Part shown: piece after piece, positions 35,121 to 43,612 of the stretch
Numbering within the stretch: the stretch's first letter is position 1
Layout: the number at the start of each line of letters is the position of its first letter
NCBI RefSeq assembly: GCF_003585885.1
Contig: NZ_NRHC01000025.1
Coordinates: forward strand, 1-52,326
Direction of reading: 5' to 3'
DNA from: Psittacicella hinzii
GTDB lineage: Bacteria; Pseudomonadota; Gammaproteobacteria; Enterobacterales; Psittacicellaceae
DNA length: 52,326 nt
Notes under the pieces: model-generated
Databases searched by the model: none
What the model was told of the DNA's origin: nothing
The model's input: only the letters and a program-made list of their open reading frames with translations
Position numbers and translations under genes: made by a program

Positions 35121-37793
35121 ATGTCAAACATCAATACTAATGATATCGATCCTATTGAAACACAAGAATGGCTTGATTCTTTAAATTCTGTATTAACTAA
35201 CGAAGGTAAAGAAAGAGCTAAATTTATTATCGATAGTTTACTTGCTCATGCTGGTTCAAAAAATATTGAACTTCCTTCAGCTTTAAATACCCCTTACGTA
35301 AATACAATCTCTGAAGATCAAGAAGTTGAATATCCTGGTGACATCGCACTTGAGAAAAAAATCCAAGCTGCAATCCGTTGGAACGCTATTATGATGGTTC
35401 AACATGCGCAGAAGAAAGATCTTGACTTAGGTGGTCACTTAGCTTCTTACCAATCAGTTTCAGATATGTGGGAAGTTGGTTTTAACCACTTCTTCCGTGC
35501 TGCTACAGATGTAGATGGTGGTGATTTAGTATACTTCCAAGGTCACTCTTCACCAGGTGTTTATGCTCGTGCGTATGTAGAAGGTCGTTTAACAGAAGAA
35601 CAAGCAGGTAATTTACGTCAAGAAGCTTTTGTTGATGGTTTATCTTCTTATCCACACCCACACTTAATGCCTACATTCTGGCAGTTCCCTACAGTATCAA
35701 TGGGGTTAGGTAGCTTAACAGCTATTTACCAAGCTCGTTACTTAAAATACTTACACAGCCGTGGTTTAAAAGATACTTCTAACCAAACTGTTTGGGCATT
35801 CTTAGGTGATGGTGAGTGTGATGAAGTAGAATCAAAAGGTGGTATTTCAATCGCTGGTCGTGAAGGTTTAGATAACTTAGTATTTGTTGTTAACTGTAAC
35901 TTACAACGACTAGATGGTCCAGTTTTTGGTAACGGTAAAATCGTTAATGAGTTAGAAGGTATCTTTGCTGGTGCTAAATGGAAAGTTATTAAACTTCTAT
36001 GGGGCTCTTCATGGCAAAAACTTTTAGATAGAGATACATCTGGTAAACTATTAACTTTATTAAGTGAAACAGTTGATGGTGATTTCCAAAACTTTAACTC
36101 AAAAGATGGTGCTTACTACCGTGAACACTTATTCTCTAAATACCCTGAAACTTTAGAGTTAGTTAAAGATTTATCTGATGAAGAGTTAAGTCACTTAGTT
36201 ACAGGTGGTCATGACTTTAAGAAAATTTACAACGCATTTAAAGTTGCAAAAGAAACTAAAGGTCAACCAGTTGTTATCTTAGCTCAAACAATTAAAGGTA
36301 TTGGTTTAGGTAAAGCTGCTCAAGGTCTAAACATTGCTCACCAAGTTAAGAAATTAAATGTTGATTCATTAAAAGGTATCCGTGATGAGTACCAATTAAA
36401 CTTAACTGATGAACAAGTTGAAAAATTAGACTTTGTTAAATTCGCTGAAGGTACAGCAGAGTACAATTACTTACACGGTCAGCGTAAGGCTTTAGGTGGT
36501 TACTTACCACAACGTCGTGAAAGATTTGATGTTGAGTTTGAAGTACCATCAATTGAAGATCTAAAATTACAACACCTATTAGAAAAACAAGAACGTCCAA
36601 TCTCTACAACTTTAGGTTACGTTCGTTACTTAACTGCTCTATTAGAAAACGAGAAAGTTGGTAAACATATCGTTCCAATCGTAGCAGATGAATCTCGTAC
36701 TTTCGGTATGGAAGGTCTATTCCGTAAAGTAGGTATTTACTCTCCATTTGGTCAAAAATATACTCCACAAGATAAAGCTTCTGTAGCTTTCTATAAAGAA
36801 GACACAAATGGTCAGTTACTACAAGAAGGTATTAATGAGTTAGGTGCAACAGCTTCATGGTTAGCTGCAGCAACTTCTTACTCAACAAACAACGTACCAA
36901 CAATCCCATTCTTTATCTACTACTCAATGTTTGGTTTCCAACGTGTAGCAGATTTATTATGGTTAGCTTGTGACCAAAAAGCTCGTGGTTTCTTAATCGG
37001 TGCTACTTCTGGTCGTACAACATTAAACGGTGAGGGCTTACAACACGAAGATGGTCACTCACACATTATTTCAAGCGTAATGCCAAGCGTAAAATCTTAC
37101 GATCCAGCATACGTATATGAATTAGCAGTAATCCTTGAAGATGGTATCAACCGTATGTATGGTCCAGCTCAAGAAAACGTTTACTACTACATTACAACTT
37201 TAAACGAAACTTATGAGCAACCTGCAATGCCTGTAGATGCTAAAGAGGGTATCGTTAAAGGTATTTACAAACTTCAAGAAGTTGAAGCGCAAGGTGAACA
37301 AGTAGCTGAAGTTCAATTATTAGGCTCTGGTTCAATTTTACGTCATGTAATTCTTGCTGCTGAAATCTTAGCTAAATATGGTATTAAATCTCACATCCAC
37401 TCAGTAACATCATTCACTGAGTTAGCTCGTGACGGTCAACGTTGTGAACACAAACACAGATTAAATCCATTTGCAGCTCAAGATATCCCATACGTAACTA
37501 GTCACTTACAAAACTTACCAACAGTTGCTGCAACTGACTATGTTCGTGCATTTGCTGAACAAATCCGTGCATTCTTACCAACAGCTAACTATAACACTTT
37601 AGGTACAGATGGTTACGGTCGTTCAGATAGCCGTGAAAACTTACGTAGATTCTTTGAAGTAGATGCTCCACACATTGCATTAGCATCTGTTTACGCATTA
37701 TTACGTCAAAGAACATTAAAACCAGAAACAGCTAAACAAATCATTACTGATTTAGGTATTGATCCAAACAAACCTTACAGTTTAGATTTATAG
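35121..37793 (+). CDS. aceE: pyruvate dehydrogenase E1 component
   Basis: An 890-residue homodimeric E1 that decarboxylates pyruvate with thiamine diphosphate and passes the acetyl group to AceF. The N-terminus (IETQEWLDSLNSVL...) and the segment GGHLASYQSVSDMWEVGFNHFF, with substrate-site histidine and SPGVYARAYVEGRL, match E. coli AceE. The thiamine-binding motif is GDGECDE (near residue 229) to VNCNLQRLDGPV. The length equals the E. coli protein (887). A ribosome site AAAGGAC precedes the ATG. It is the first gene of the aceE-aceF-lpdA operon; the usual regulator gene pdhR is absent. Confidence 0.98.
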   Translation: MSNINTNDIDPIETQEWLDSLNSVLTNEGKERAKFIIDSLLAHAGSKNIELPSALNTPYVNTISEDQEVEYPGDIALEKKIQAAIRWNAIMMVQHAQKKDLDLGGHLASYQSVSDMWEVGFNHFFRAATDVDGGDLVYFQGHSSPGVYARAYVEGRLTEEQAGNLRQEAFVDGLSSYPHPHLMPTFWQFPTVSMGLGSLTAIYQARYLKYLHSRGLKDTSNQTVWAFLGDGECDEVESKGGISIAGREGLDNLVFVVNCNLQRLDGPVFGNGKIVNELEGIFAGAKWKVIKLLWGSSWQKLLDRDTSGKLLTLLSETVDGDFQNFNSKDGAYYREHLFSKYPETLELVKDLSDEELSHLVTGGHDFKKIYNAFKVAKETKGQPVVILAQTIKGIGLGKAAQGLNIAHQVKKLNVDSLKGIRDEYQLNLTDEQVEKLDFVKFAEGTAEYNYLHGQRKALGGYLPQRRERFDVEFEVPSIEDLKLQHLLEKQERPISTTLGYVRYLTALLENEKVGKHIVPIVADESRTFGMEGLFRKVGIYSPFGQKYTPQDKASVAFYKEDTNGQLLQEGINELGATASWLAAATSYSTNNVPTIPFFIYYSMFGFQRVADLLWLACDQKARGFLIGATSGRTTLNGEGLQHEDGHSHIISSVMPSVKSYDPAYVYELAVILEDGINRMYGPAQENVYYYITTLNETYEQPAMPVDAKEGIVKGIYKLQEVEAQGEQVAEVQLLGSGSILRHVILAAEILAKYGIKSHIHSVTSFTELARDGQRCEHKHRLNPFAAQDIPYVTSHLQNLPTVAATDYVRAFAEQIRAFLPTANYNTLGTDGYGRSDSRENLRRFFEVDAPHIALASVYALLRQRTLKPETAKQIITDLGIDPNKPYSLDL

Positions 37794-37821
37794 TATTAGC
37801 AATTTTTTAGTTTAACTTCTT

Positions 37822-37848
37822 CAATGGGAGTTAATTTAACTCCCATTG
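37822..37848 (+). other. intercistronic hairpin between aceE and aceF
   Basis: A perfect 12-bp stem (CAATGGGAGTTA / TAACTCCCATTG) has a 3-nt loop but no T-run. It could stabilise the aceE mRNA 3' side or partly reduce downstream transcription, allowing unequal E1 and E2 amounts. Confidence 0.8.
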
Positions 37849-37880
37849 AGATAAATTTCAATAAATAAGGGTTTTTTTAA

Positions 37881-39491
37881 ATGGCTAAACAAGTTCAAAT
37901 GCCTGATATTGGTACTGATGAGGTGAATTTAGTTTCATTATCAATTAAGGTTGGTGATGTAATTAAAGCTGATCAAGAAATCGCAACAGTTGAAGGTGAT
38001 AAAGCTTCTATGGATATCCCTGCTCCAGAAGCTGGTAAAGTTACTGAAGTTTTTGTAAAAGTAGGTGATAAAGTTTCTACAGGTGTTCCTTTCTATGCTG
38101 TAGAATCTGCTGAAGCTTCTACAGAAGCTCCAAAAGAAGAACCAGCAGCTCAAGAAGCTGCTCCAGTAGCACCAGCTGCTTCTGCTTCAGCTGTAGAAGT
38201 AATCAACTTACCAGATATTGGTAATGATGAAGTTAACGTAGTTGCTATTAAAGTTAAAGTTGGTGACGAAGTTAAAGAAGATCAAGAATTATTAACTGTT
38301 GAAGGTGATAAGGCTTCTATGGATGTTCCTTCTCCTAAAGCAGGTAAAGTTGTTGAAATTTTAGTTAAAGAAGGTGATAAAGTTAAGACTGGTGTTCCTG
38401 CATTTAAATTTGAAGTTGCAGGCTCTGCTCCAGTTGCAGCTCCAGCACCTAAAGCAGAAGCTTCTGTTGCTCCAGCGGCTCCTGCAACACCAGCTCCAGC
38501 TGCAGCTCTAGCTTCAGGCAATGCTGTTAAAGGTTTACCACAAGAGAAAGTAGAAGCTTCAGCAAAATTTGCTCATGCTTCTCCTTTAGTGCGTCGCCAC
38601 GCTCGTGAGTACGGTGTTAACTTAGATCAAGTTAAAGCAACTGGTCCTAAAGGTAGAGTTTTACCTGAAGACGTAATTGCATACATTAAATCAGCAGTTG
38701 AAGCTGTACAAACTGGTAAAGTATCAAGCTCTACATCTGTAGGTGGCTTAAACTTATTACCATGGCCTAAAGTAGACTTCTCTAAATTTGGTGAAGTTGA
38801 AGTTAAAGAGATGGGTCGTATTCCTAAGATCTCAGGTCAAAACTTACACCGTAACTGGGTAATGATTCCACACGTAACAGCATTTGATTGGGCTGATATT
38901 ACGGATTTAGAAGATTTCCGTAAACAACAAAATGCAATTGCTGCTAAACGTAAATTAGATGTGAAAATTACTCCGTTAGTTTTCATTATGAAAGCTGTTG
39001 CAAGAGCATTAGCTAAATATCCTAAATTTAACTCAAGCTTATCAGCTGATGCAGCTGAAATGACTTTCAAAAAATACATCAATATCGGTATTGCTGTAGA
39101 CACTCCAAATGGTTTAGTTGTACCAGTAATTCGTGATGTAGACCAAAAAGGCATTATTGAGTTAAGTCAAGAATTAGCTGAAATCAGTCAAAAAGCACGT
39201 GGTGGTAAATTAACTGGTGCAGATATGTCTGGTGGTTGCTTCACAATTTCATCTTTAGGTGGTATCGGTACTTCTGGTTTCACTCCAATCGTAAATGCTC
39301 CTGAAGTTGCAATTTTAGGTGTTTCTCGTTCAGAAACTCGTGCTGTATGGAATGGTTCTTCATTTGTTCCTCGCTTAATGTTACCTCTATGCCTATCATT
39401 TGACCACCGTGCAATTGATGGTGCTGATGGTGCTCGTTTCATCACTGCTGTAAACGAAGCTTTAAGTGACTTACGCACATTAATTATGTAA
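37881..39491 (+). CDS. aceF: pyruvate dehydrogenase E2, dihydrolipoyl acetyltransferase
   Basis: A 536-residue core subunit of the pyruvate dehydrogenase complex. Two lipoyl domains are clear, each with the lipoylated lysine in EGDKASMD (K41 and K144), where E. coli has three. Alanine/proline-rich flexible linkers join them ([14 protein letters not shown] and [11 protein letters not shown] regions). The peripheral subunit-binding domain ([18 protein letters not shown], about 230-250, ending GRVLPEDV) and the catalytic domain with [15 protein letters not shown] (HxxxDG) follow. It begins after the intercistronic hairpin and is followed directly by lpdA. Confidence 0.98.
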   Translation: MAKQVQMPDIGTDEVNLVSLSIKVGDVIKADQEIATVEGDKASMDIPAPEAGKVTEVFVKVGDKVSTGVPFYAVESAEASTEAPKEEPAAQEAAPVAPAASASAVEVINLPDIGNDEVNVVAIKVKVGDEVKEDQELLTVEGDKASMDVPSPKAGKVVEILVKEGDKVKTGVPAFKFEVAGSAPVAAPAPKAEASVAPAAPATPAPAAALASGNAVKGLPQEKVEASAKFAHASPLVRRHAREYGVNLDQVKATGPKGRVLPEDVIAYIKSAVEAVQTGKVSSSTSVGGLNLLPWPKVDFSKFGEVEVKEMGRIPKISGQNLHRNWVMIPHVTAFDWADITDLEDFRKQQNAIAAKRKLDVKITPLVFIMKAVARALAKYPKFNSSLSADAAEMTFKKYINIGIAVDTPNGLVVPVIRDVDQKGIIELSQELAEISQKARGGKLTGADMSGGCFTISSLGGIGTSGFTPIVNAPEVAILGVSRSETRAVWNGSSFVPRLMLPLCLSFDHRAIDGADGARFITAVNEALSDLRTLIM

Positions 39492-39506
39492 TTGATAGAG
39501 GAAACA

Positions 39507-40928
39507 ATGTCAAACGAAATTTCAACACAAGTAGTAGTTATTGGTGCAGGTCCTGCAGGTTATTCAGCTGCATTCCGTGCTGCTGATTTAGGCAAAAAAG
39601 TAGTTTTAGTAGAAAAACATAGCACTTTAGGTGGTGTTTGTCTAAATGTAGGTTGTATTCCTTCTAAAGCTTTACTACACGTATCTAAAGTTATGAATGA
39701 AGCTAAAACTTTAGCTTCTCATGGTGTTACGTTTGTTGATCCAAAAATCGACATCAATGGTATTCGTAAATATAAAGAAGGTGTAATCTCTAAATTAACA
39801 ACAGGTTTAGCTGGTATGGCTAAAGCTCGTAAAGTTGAAGTTGTTAGAGGTTGGGCTCAATTTAAAGATAAGAATACTTTAACTGTAGCGTTACCTGAAG
39901 GTGATGAAGCTGTTGTTAAGTTTGAACACGCTATTATTGCAAGTGGTTCAACTCCAGTTACATTACCATTCATTCCACATGAAGATCCACGTGTTTGGGA
40001 TTCAACAGATGCACTAAAACTAGAAACTGTACCTACCAGATTACTAGTTGTTGGTGGTGGTATTATCGGTATGGAAATGGCAACAGTTTACTCAACTTTA
40101 GGTTCTAAAGTTACTGTTGTAGAGCCAGCTCCACACGTAATTCCTCCAGCAGACGCTGAATTAGTAAAAGTACTAACTAACGCATTAAAAGATAAAATTG
40201 AATTCCGTGTAAATACAGGTGTTAAAGCTGTTGAAGCTAAAGATGACGCTGTGTATGTAACTATGGAAGGTGAAGTTAATGCTACTGAAGGTTACGATGC
40301 TATTTTAGTATCAGTAGGTCGTCGTCCTAATGGTAAAACATTAAACGCTGAAGCTGCTGGTGTTAAGGTTTCTGATCGTGGCTTTATTGAAGTTGACAAA
40401 CAAATGCGTACAAACGTAGAAAATATTTTTGCGATTGGTGACGTTGTTGGTCAACCTATGTTAGCTCACAAAGGTGTACATGAAGGTCACGTAGCTGCAG
40501 AAGTTATCTGTGGTCAAAAACACTATTTCGACCCTCGTGTAATCCCATCTATTGCTTATACTGAACCTGAAATTGCTTGGGTAGGTAAAACAGAGAAAGA
40601 GCTTAAAGAAGCTGGCGTTAACTATGAAGCAGCTGTATTCCCATGGGCAGCTTCAGGTCGTGCAATTGCTTCAGATGCAGCTAATGGTTTAACTAAACTA
40701 TTATTTGACAAAGATACTAACCTAATTTTAGGTGCTGGTATTGTTGGTACAAATGCTGGTGAACTATTAGGTGAAGTTTGCTTAGCTATTGAAATGGGTG
40801 CTGATGCTGAAGATGTGGCTTTAACTATCCACGCTCACCCAACACTACATGAATCAATTGGTTTAGCAGCTGAAATCTATACTGGTGCAATCACTGATTT
40901 ACCAAATAAAAAAGCAGTTAAAAAATAA
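39507..40928 (+). CDS. lpdA: dihydrolipoamide dehydrogenase (E3)
   Basis: A 473-residue FAD flavoprotein that reoxidises the E2 lipoyl groups. It shows the FAD-binding GAGPAGYSAAFRAAD, the redox disulfide GGVCLNVGCIPSK (C45 and C50), the NAD-binding VVGGGIIGMEMA and the catalytic histidine region HAHPTLHES. The start at ATG 39507 is chosen over the in-frame TTG 39492 because AGAGGAAA stands 3-9 nt before it and the length then matches E. coli Lpd (474). It is the last gene of the operon. The same enzyme usually also serves 2-oxoglutarate dehydrogenase. Confidence 0.98.
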   Translation: MSNEISTQVVVIGAGPAGYSAAFRAADLGKKVVLVEKHSTLGGVCLNVGCIPSKALLHVSKVMNEAKTLASHGVTFVDPKIDINGIRKYKEGVISKLTTGLAGMAKARKVEVVRGWAQFKDKNTLTVALPEGDEAVVKFEHAIIASGSTPVTLPFIPHEDPRVWDSTDALKLETVPTRLLVVGGGIIGMEMATVYSTLGSKVTVVEPAPHVIPPADAELVKVLTNALKDKIEFRVNTGVKAVEAKDDAVYVTMEGEVNATEGYDAILVSVGRRPNGKTLNAEAAGVKVSDRGFIEVDKQMRTNVENIFAIGDVVGQPMLAHKGVHEGHVAAEVICGQKHYFDPRVIPSIAYTEPEIAWVGKTEKELKEAGVNYEAAVFPWAASGRAIASDAANGLTKLLFDKDTNLILGAGIVGTNAGELLGEVCLAIEMGADAEDVALTIHAHPTLHESIGLAAEIYTGAITDLPNKKAVKK

Positions 40929-40964
40929 TAAGTTATAAGTGCTTTAAATAAATAATAAATTTTT

Positions 40965-40975
40965 GTATTCGAACG
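40965..40975 (+). other. motif GTATTCGAACG before the lpdA terminator
   Basis: This 11-nt sequence lies 2 nt before the terminator stem. The same 11 nt occur immediately before the terminator of fbaA (52230-52240) and, by eye, nowhere else in the window. Confidence 0.6.
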
Positions 40976-40977
40976 TT

Positions 40978-41009
40978 AAAAGCCTACCTGCGCATGCAGG
41001 TAGGCTTTT
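40978..41009. terminator. bidirectional terminator (lpdA / membrane protein gene)
   Basis: A perfect 14-bp stem (AAAAGCCTACCTGC / GCAGGTAGGCTTTT) with loop GCAT lies between convergent genes. Confidence 0.93.
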
Positions 41010-41023
41010 AAAATATTATAAAT

Positions 41024-41941
41024 TTAATTTCTAGATTTTTGGTAGTTGTAAATCATTATAAATACAACAATTAAGTATAGTTTTGCTAAGAAACCACTAA
41101 TATAGCTAAAGACTAGAGTGTTAATGAATGACATTACACTTGGAATATTTAGTAAGCTTCCAATGGTATCGCTTAGTGCAATAACAGCAATCATTAAAGT
41201 TGGCGTTAAAACCAGCATGAAGATCACAAATACAAAGGTATTGAATAAATCTCCACCTCTTTTCATGAAAAGATTTTTTAAATCAATTAGGTAATCAGTG
41301 AAAGTATATTGATTGTAAACTACTAGAATAGTGATGCTTAAAGTTAAAACAATACTTACTACTCTGAAAAAGATAAATAGAATTGCTACTACACCCTCTC
41401 CTAAATTGAATAGTAATATATTTAATAATGCTTCAAGTAAAAGGAGAATTATACTGAACTGAAAGCATCGCCAAATAGCTAACAAGGTTAACTTAAGCAT
41501 TGGTTTAGAAAAAATTACAGGTAAAAATCCCTGAATAAGATCTTTAAGTTTAATGTTAGATCTTAAATCTTTCAATTCTAAGATGCTATTTATCTCTGGA
41601 TTATTTCTTTCAACTACTTCAACAATAGATTTTACTATTAAAGCTATTACTGCAATCAAAAATAGTTCGACAAATGTGCTTACTATTAACCATGAAGCAT
41701 TTAGGATATTTAAGCGATCGATAATAGCTAAGGCAGAAAGATCATCTGTGCTTGAAGTACTTAAACTAAGCTGTAACGATGGAAATATAGTTTGAATAAA
41801 GTTTTCAAAAAAGTAAGTTACAGTAATTCCTAGTAAAAAGATACAAGTTAGAATTCTAAAATTATGGCCAAAGAATCTTAAACCAAAGAAAATAATATTA
41901 GGTTTTGGTGACTCTAATTGTGGAATAAACTTATCACTCAT
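41024..41941 (-). CDS. polytopic membrane protein of unknown function, second of pair
   Basis: A 305-residue protein that I do not recognise. After a short cytoplasmic start it has about six or seven hydrophobic segments (for example ILTCIFLLGITVTYFF, ELFLIAVIALIVKSIV, FSIILLLLEALLNILLF, VVSIVLTLSITILVV, VFVIFMLVLTPTLMIAVIAL, LVFSYISGFLAKLYLIVVFIMI). No enzyme motif, CBS domain or transporter signature is visible. The start ATG overlaps the end of the upstream gene by 8 nt, so the two are translationally coupled and probably act together. The pair follows rsmI in one operon. A transporter component or envelope protein is possible, but nothing decides it. Confidence 0.65.
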   Translation of the reverse strand: MSDKFIPQLESPKPNIIFFGLRFFGHNFRILTCIFLLGITVTYFFENFIQTIFPSLQLSLSTSSTDDLSALAIIDRLNILNASWLIVSTFVELFLIAVIALIVKSIVEVVERNNPEINSILELKDLRSNIKLKDLIQGFLPVIFSKPMLKLTLLAIWRCFQFSIILLLLEALLNILLFNLGEGVVAILFIFFRVVSIVLTLSITILVVYNQYTFTDYLIDLKNLFMKRGGDLFNTFVFVIFMLVLTPTLMIAVIALSDTIGSLLNIPSVMSFINTLVFSYISGFLAKLYLIVVFIMIYNYQKSRN

Positions 41942-42713
41942 AATCTTTTGTATTTATTAAAGAGTTGTATTTATCTTGAAATAGAACTTGCAGGTTAAGC
42001 ATATAGATACCAGTCATAACAGGCAAGCTTAAGGTGAGAGTTATGAATGCGTAATCATAATCTTTAATAAGAGCAAAAACTCCTAAGCTGTAAATAAATA
42101 AAATTAGTGCGCTAATGATGTAGCTAAAAATAATACAAAAGCAATTATAGCCAATAAAAATTAAAAAATTGCGATATGTCTTATTTAAAGACCCATAAAC
42201 TAATTTATTTATCATAAAACCAGCAATTGGGTAACAAACTACTGCAAATAAGAAAATAAAAATGTTTCTAGTATAAAAAAATAAGTTATAGTTATCACCA
42301 AATAAACCAAAAGCATATGGAATATCATCTAACATAACTATACATATACCAATCCATAGTATGAGTAGTGGTTTCCCTAAAAAATAGATTTTTTTTAATG
42401 CTTCCCAGATAGCTATATTAAATAGTCTTCCTTTTGATTTTACTTGCATAGGGTCATTGCATAATTGCTCGTATCTGCAAGTCACAAAAATTCCTAAGGT
42501 AACAGAAAGTGCAATAATAAAACTAACAGCTATCGATTTGAGGATAAAGTCATTTAAGTACTCAGATATGAAACGTTCGTAGTTCAAAATCGAGCCAATA
42601 ATTAAAAACAAAGCAGAGAAAGCTGTTATCTGCCAATTCTTAACCATTCTCATTAGACTAGATAGTCCTGAAAAAAGTAATATCTGAGCTGTATTATTTT
42701 CAACGTTTTTCAT
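41934..42713 (-). CDS. polytopic membrane protein of unknown function, first of pair
   Basis: A 259-residue protein that I do not recognise, with about six or seven hydrophobic helices (ITAFSALFLIIGSILNY, AVSFIIALSVTLGIFVTC, LLILWIGICIVML, FIFLFAVVCYPIAGFM, CFCIIFSYIISALILFIY, AFITLTLSLPVMTGIYML). A small basic cytoplasmic segment (DPMQVKSKGRLF) lies between the second and third. The ATG at 42713 is chosen: it lies one base past the rsmI stop (TAATATG), giving tight coupling, whereas the TTG at 42728 would overlap rsmI. Its stop overlaps the start of the next gene by 8 nt. Confidence 0.65.
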   Translation of the reverse strand: MKNVENNTAQILLFSGLSSLMRMVKNWQITAFSALFLIIGSILNYERFISEYLNDFILKSIAVSFIIALSVTLGIFVTCRYEQLCNDPMQVKSKGRLFNIAIWEALKKIYFLGKPLLILWIGICIVMLDDIPYAFGLFGDNYNLFFYTRNIFIFLFAVVCYPIAGFMINKLVYGSLNKTYRNFLIFIGYNCFCIIFSYIISALILFIYSLGVFALIKDYDYAFITLTLSLPVMTGIYMLNLQVLFQDKYNSLINTKDYE

Positions 42714-42714
42714 A

Positions 42715-43554
42715 TTACTTATTCTCAACTATATAATTATAAACTTCATCTTTATCTAGTGAGAAGCTTGAAGAGACTATTTTTGTTACTTTCTTAGGAG
42801 GAAGTTCTTGCATTAGTTCTTTAATTAAACTCTTAACTTCTTCGGTTAAGTTAATACTTTTTGTTGAACGATTACCCTCAATAATTAGCACAAATTCACC
42901 TTTTTGGTGATTATTATTTGCACGTAAGTACTCTAAAATCTTAGCGGAATCATCAGTAACAATAGTTTCAAATTGTTTAGTCAATTCACGAGCCAAACAT
43001 AATCGTCTTTGCTCTCCAAGTATCTCAATTAAGTCACAAACACTTTCCTCGATACGATGAGTAGACTCGTAAAATATTGCTGTTGAAGTTAAAGATTTTA
43101 TCTCTGCAAATTTGTCTTTTCTCTGTTTACTTTTAGCTGGTAGAAACCCATAAAAGGTGAAAGAATCGGAAGGTAATCCTGAAGCAGAAAGAGCTGAAAT
43201 AAATGCACAACATCCAGGTACAGGGCTAACTCGAATATTATTTTCGTGACAAGCTTTAGTTAGAACATAGCCAGGATCTGAAATTAAAGGAGTTCCTGCA
43301 TCAGAAACGAGAGCAATATTTTTACCTGAAAGTAATTGATTAATAATTTGCTCAGTAACTTCTTTTTCATTATGATCGTGGTAAGCTGACAAAGGTTTGT
43401 TAATACCTAAGAGGTTAAATAATGTAGAACTATGTCTTGTGTCTTCACATAGAATAGAATCTACAGTTTTTAATGTTTCAACAGCTCGAGGTGAAAGATC
43501 TTGCACATTGCCAATAGGTGTAGCAACTATATAAAGAGTACCATGGTTTTCCAT
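42715..43554 (-). CDS. rsmI: 16S rRNA C1402 2'-O-methyltransferase
   Basis: A 279-residue SAM-dependent tetrapyrrole-methylase-fold enzyme that methylates the ribose of C1402 in the 16S rRNA decoding centre. It has the N-terminal LYIVATPIGNVQDLSPRAVETL, the CEDTRHSSTLF motif, LVSDAGTPLISDPGYVL (SAM site) and PSDSFTFYGFLPAK, with EFVLIIEG near the end. The length matches E. coli RsmI (286). It is followed directly by the two unknown membrane proteins. Upstream lies nadV, which has its own terminator between the genes. Confidence 0.97.
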   Translation of the reverse strand: MENHGTLYIVATPIGNVQDLSPRAVETLKTVDSILCEDTRHSSTLFNLLGINKPLSAYHDHNEKEVTEQIINQLLSGKNIALVSDAGTPLISDPGYVLTKACHENNIRVSPVPGCCAFISALSASGLPSDSFTFYGFLPAKSKQRKDKFAEIKSLTSTAIFYESTHRIEESVCDLIEILGEQRRLCLARELTKQFETIVTDDSAKILEYLRANNNHQKGEFVLIIEGNRSTKSINLTEEVKSLIKELMQELPPKKVTKIVSSSFSLDKDEVYNYIVENK

Positions 43555-43571
43555 AATTTTCCTATGATAAA

Positions 43572-43604
43572 AAGAGAAGACAAATGTAGAAACATTTGCC
43601 TTCT
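43572..43604 (-). terminator. terminator of nadV
   Basis: Read on the minus strand, AGAAGGCAAATGT pairs with ACATTTGTCTTCT (one G-T pair) around a 4-nt loop, and is followed by CTTTTT. Confidence 0.8.
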
Positions 43605-43612
43605 TTATGCAA

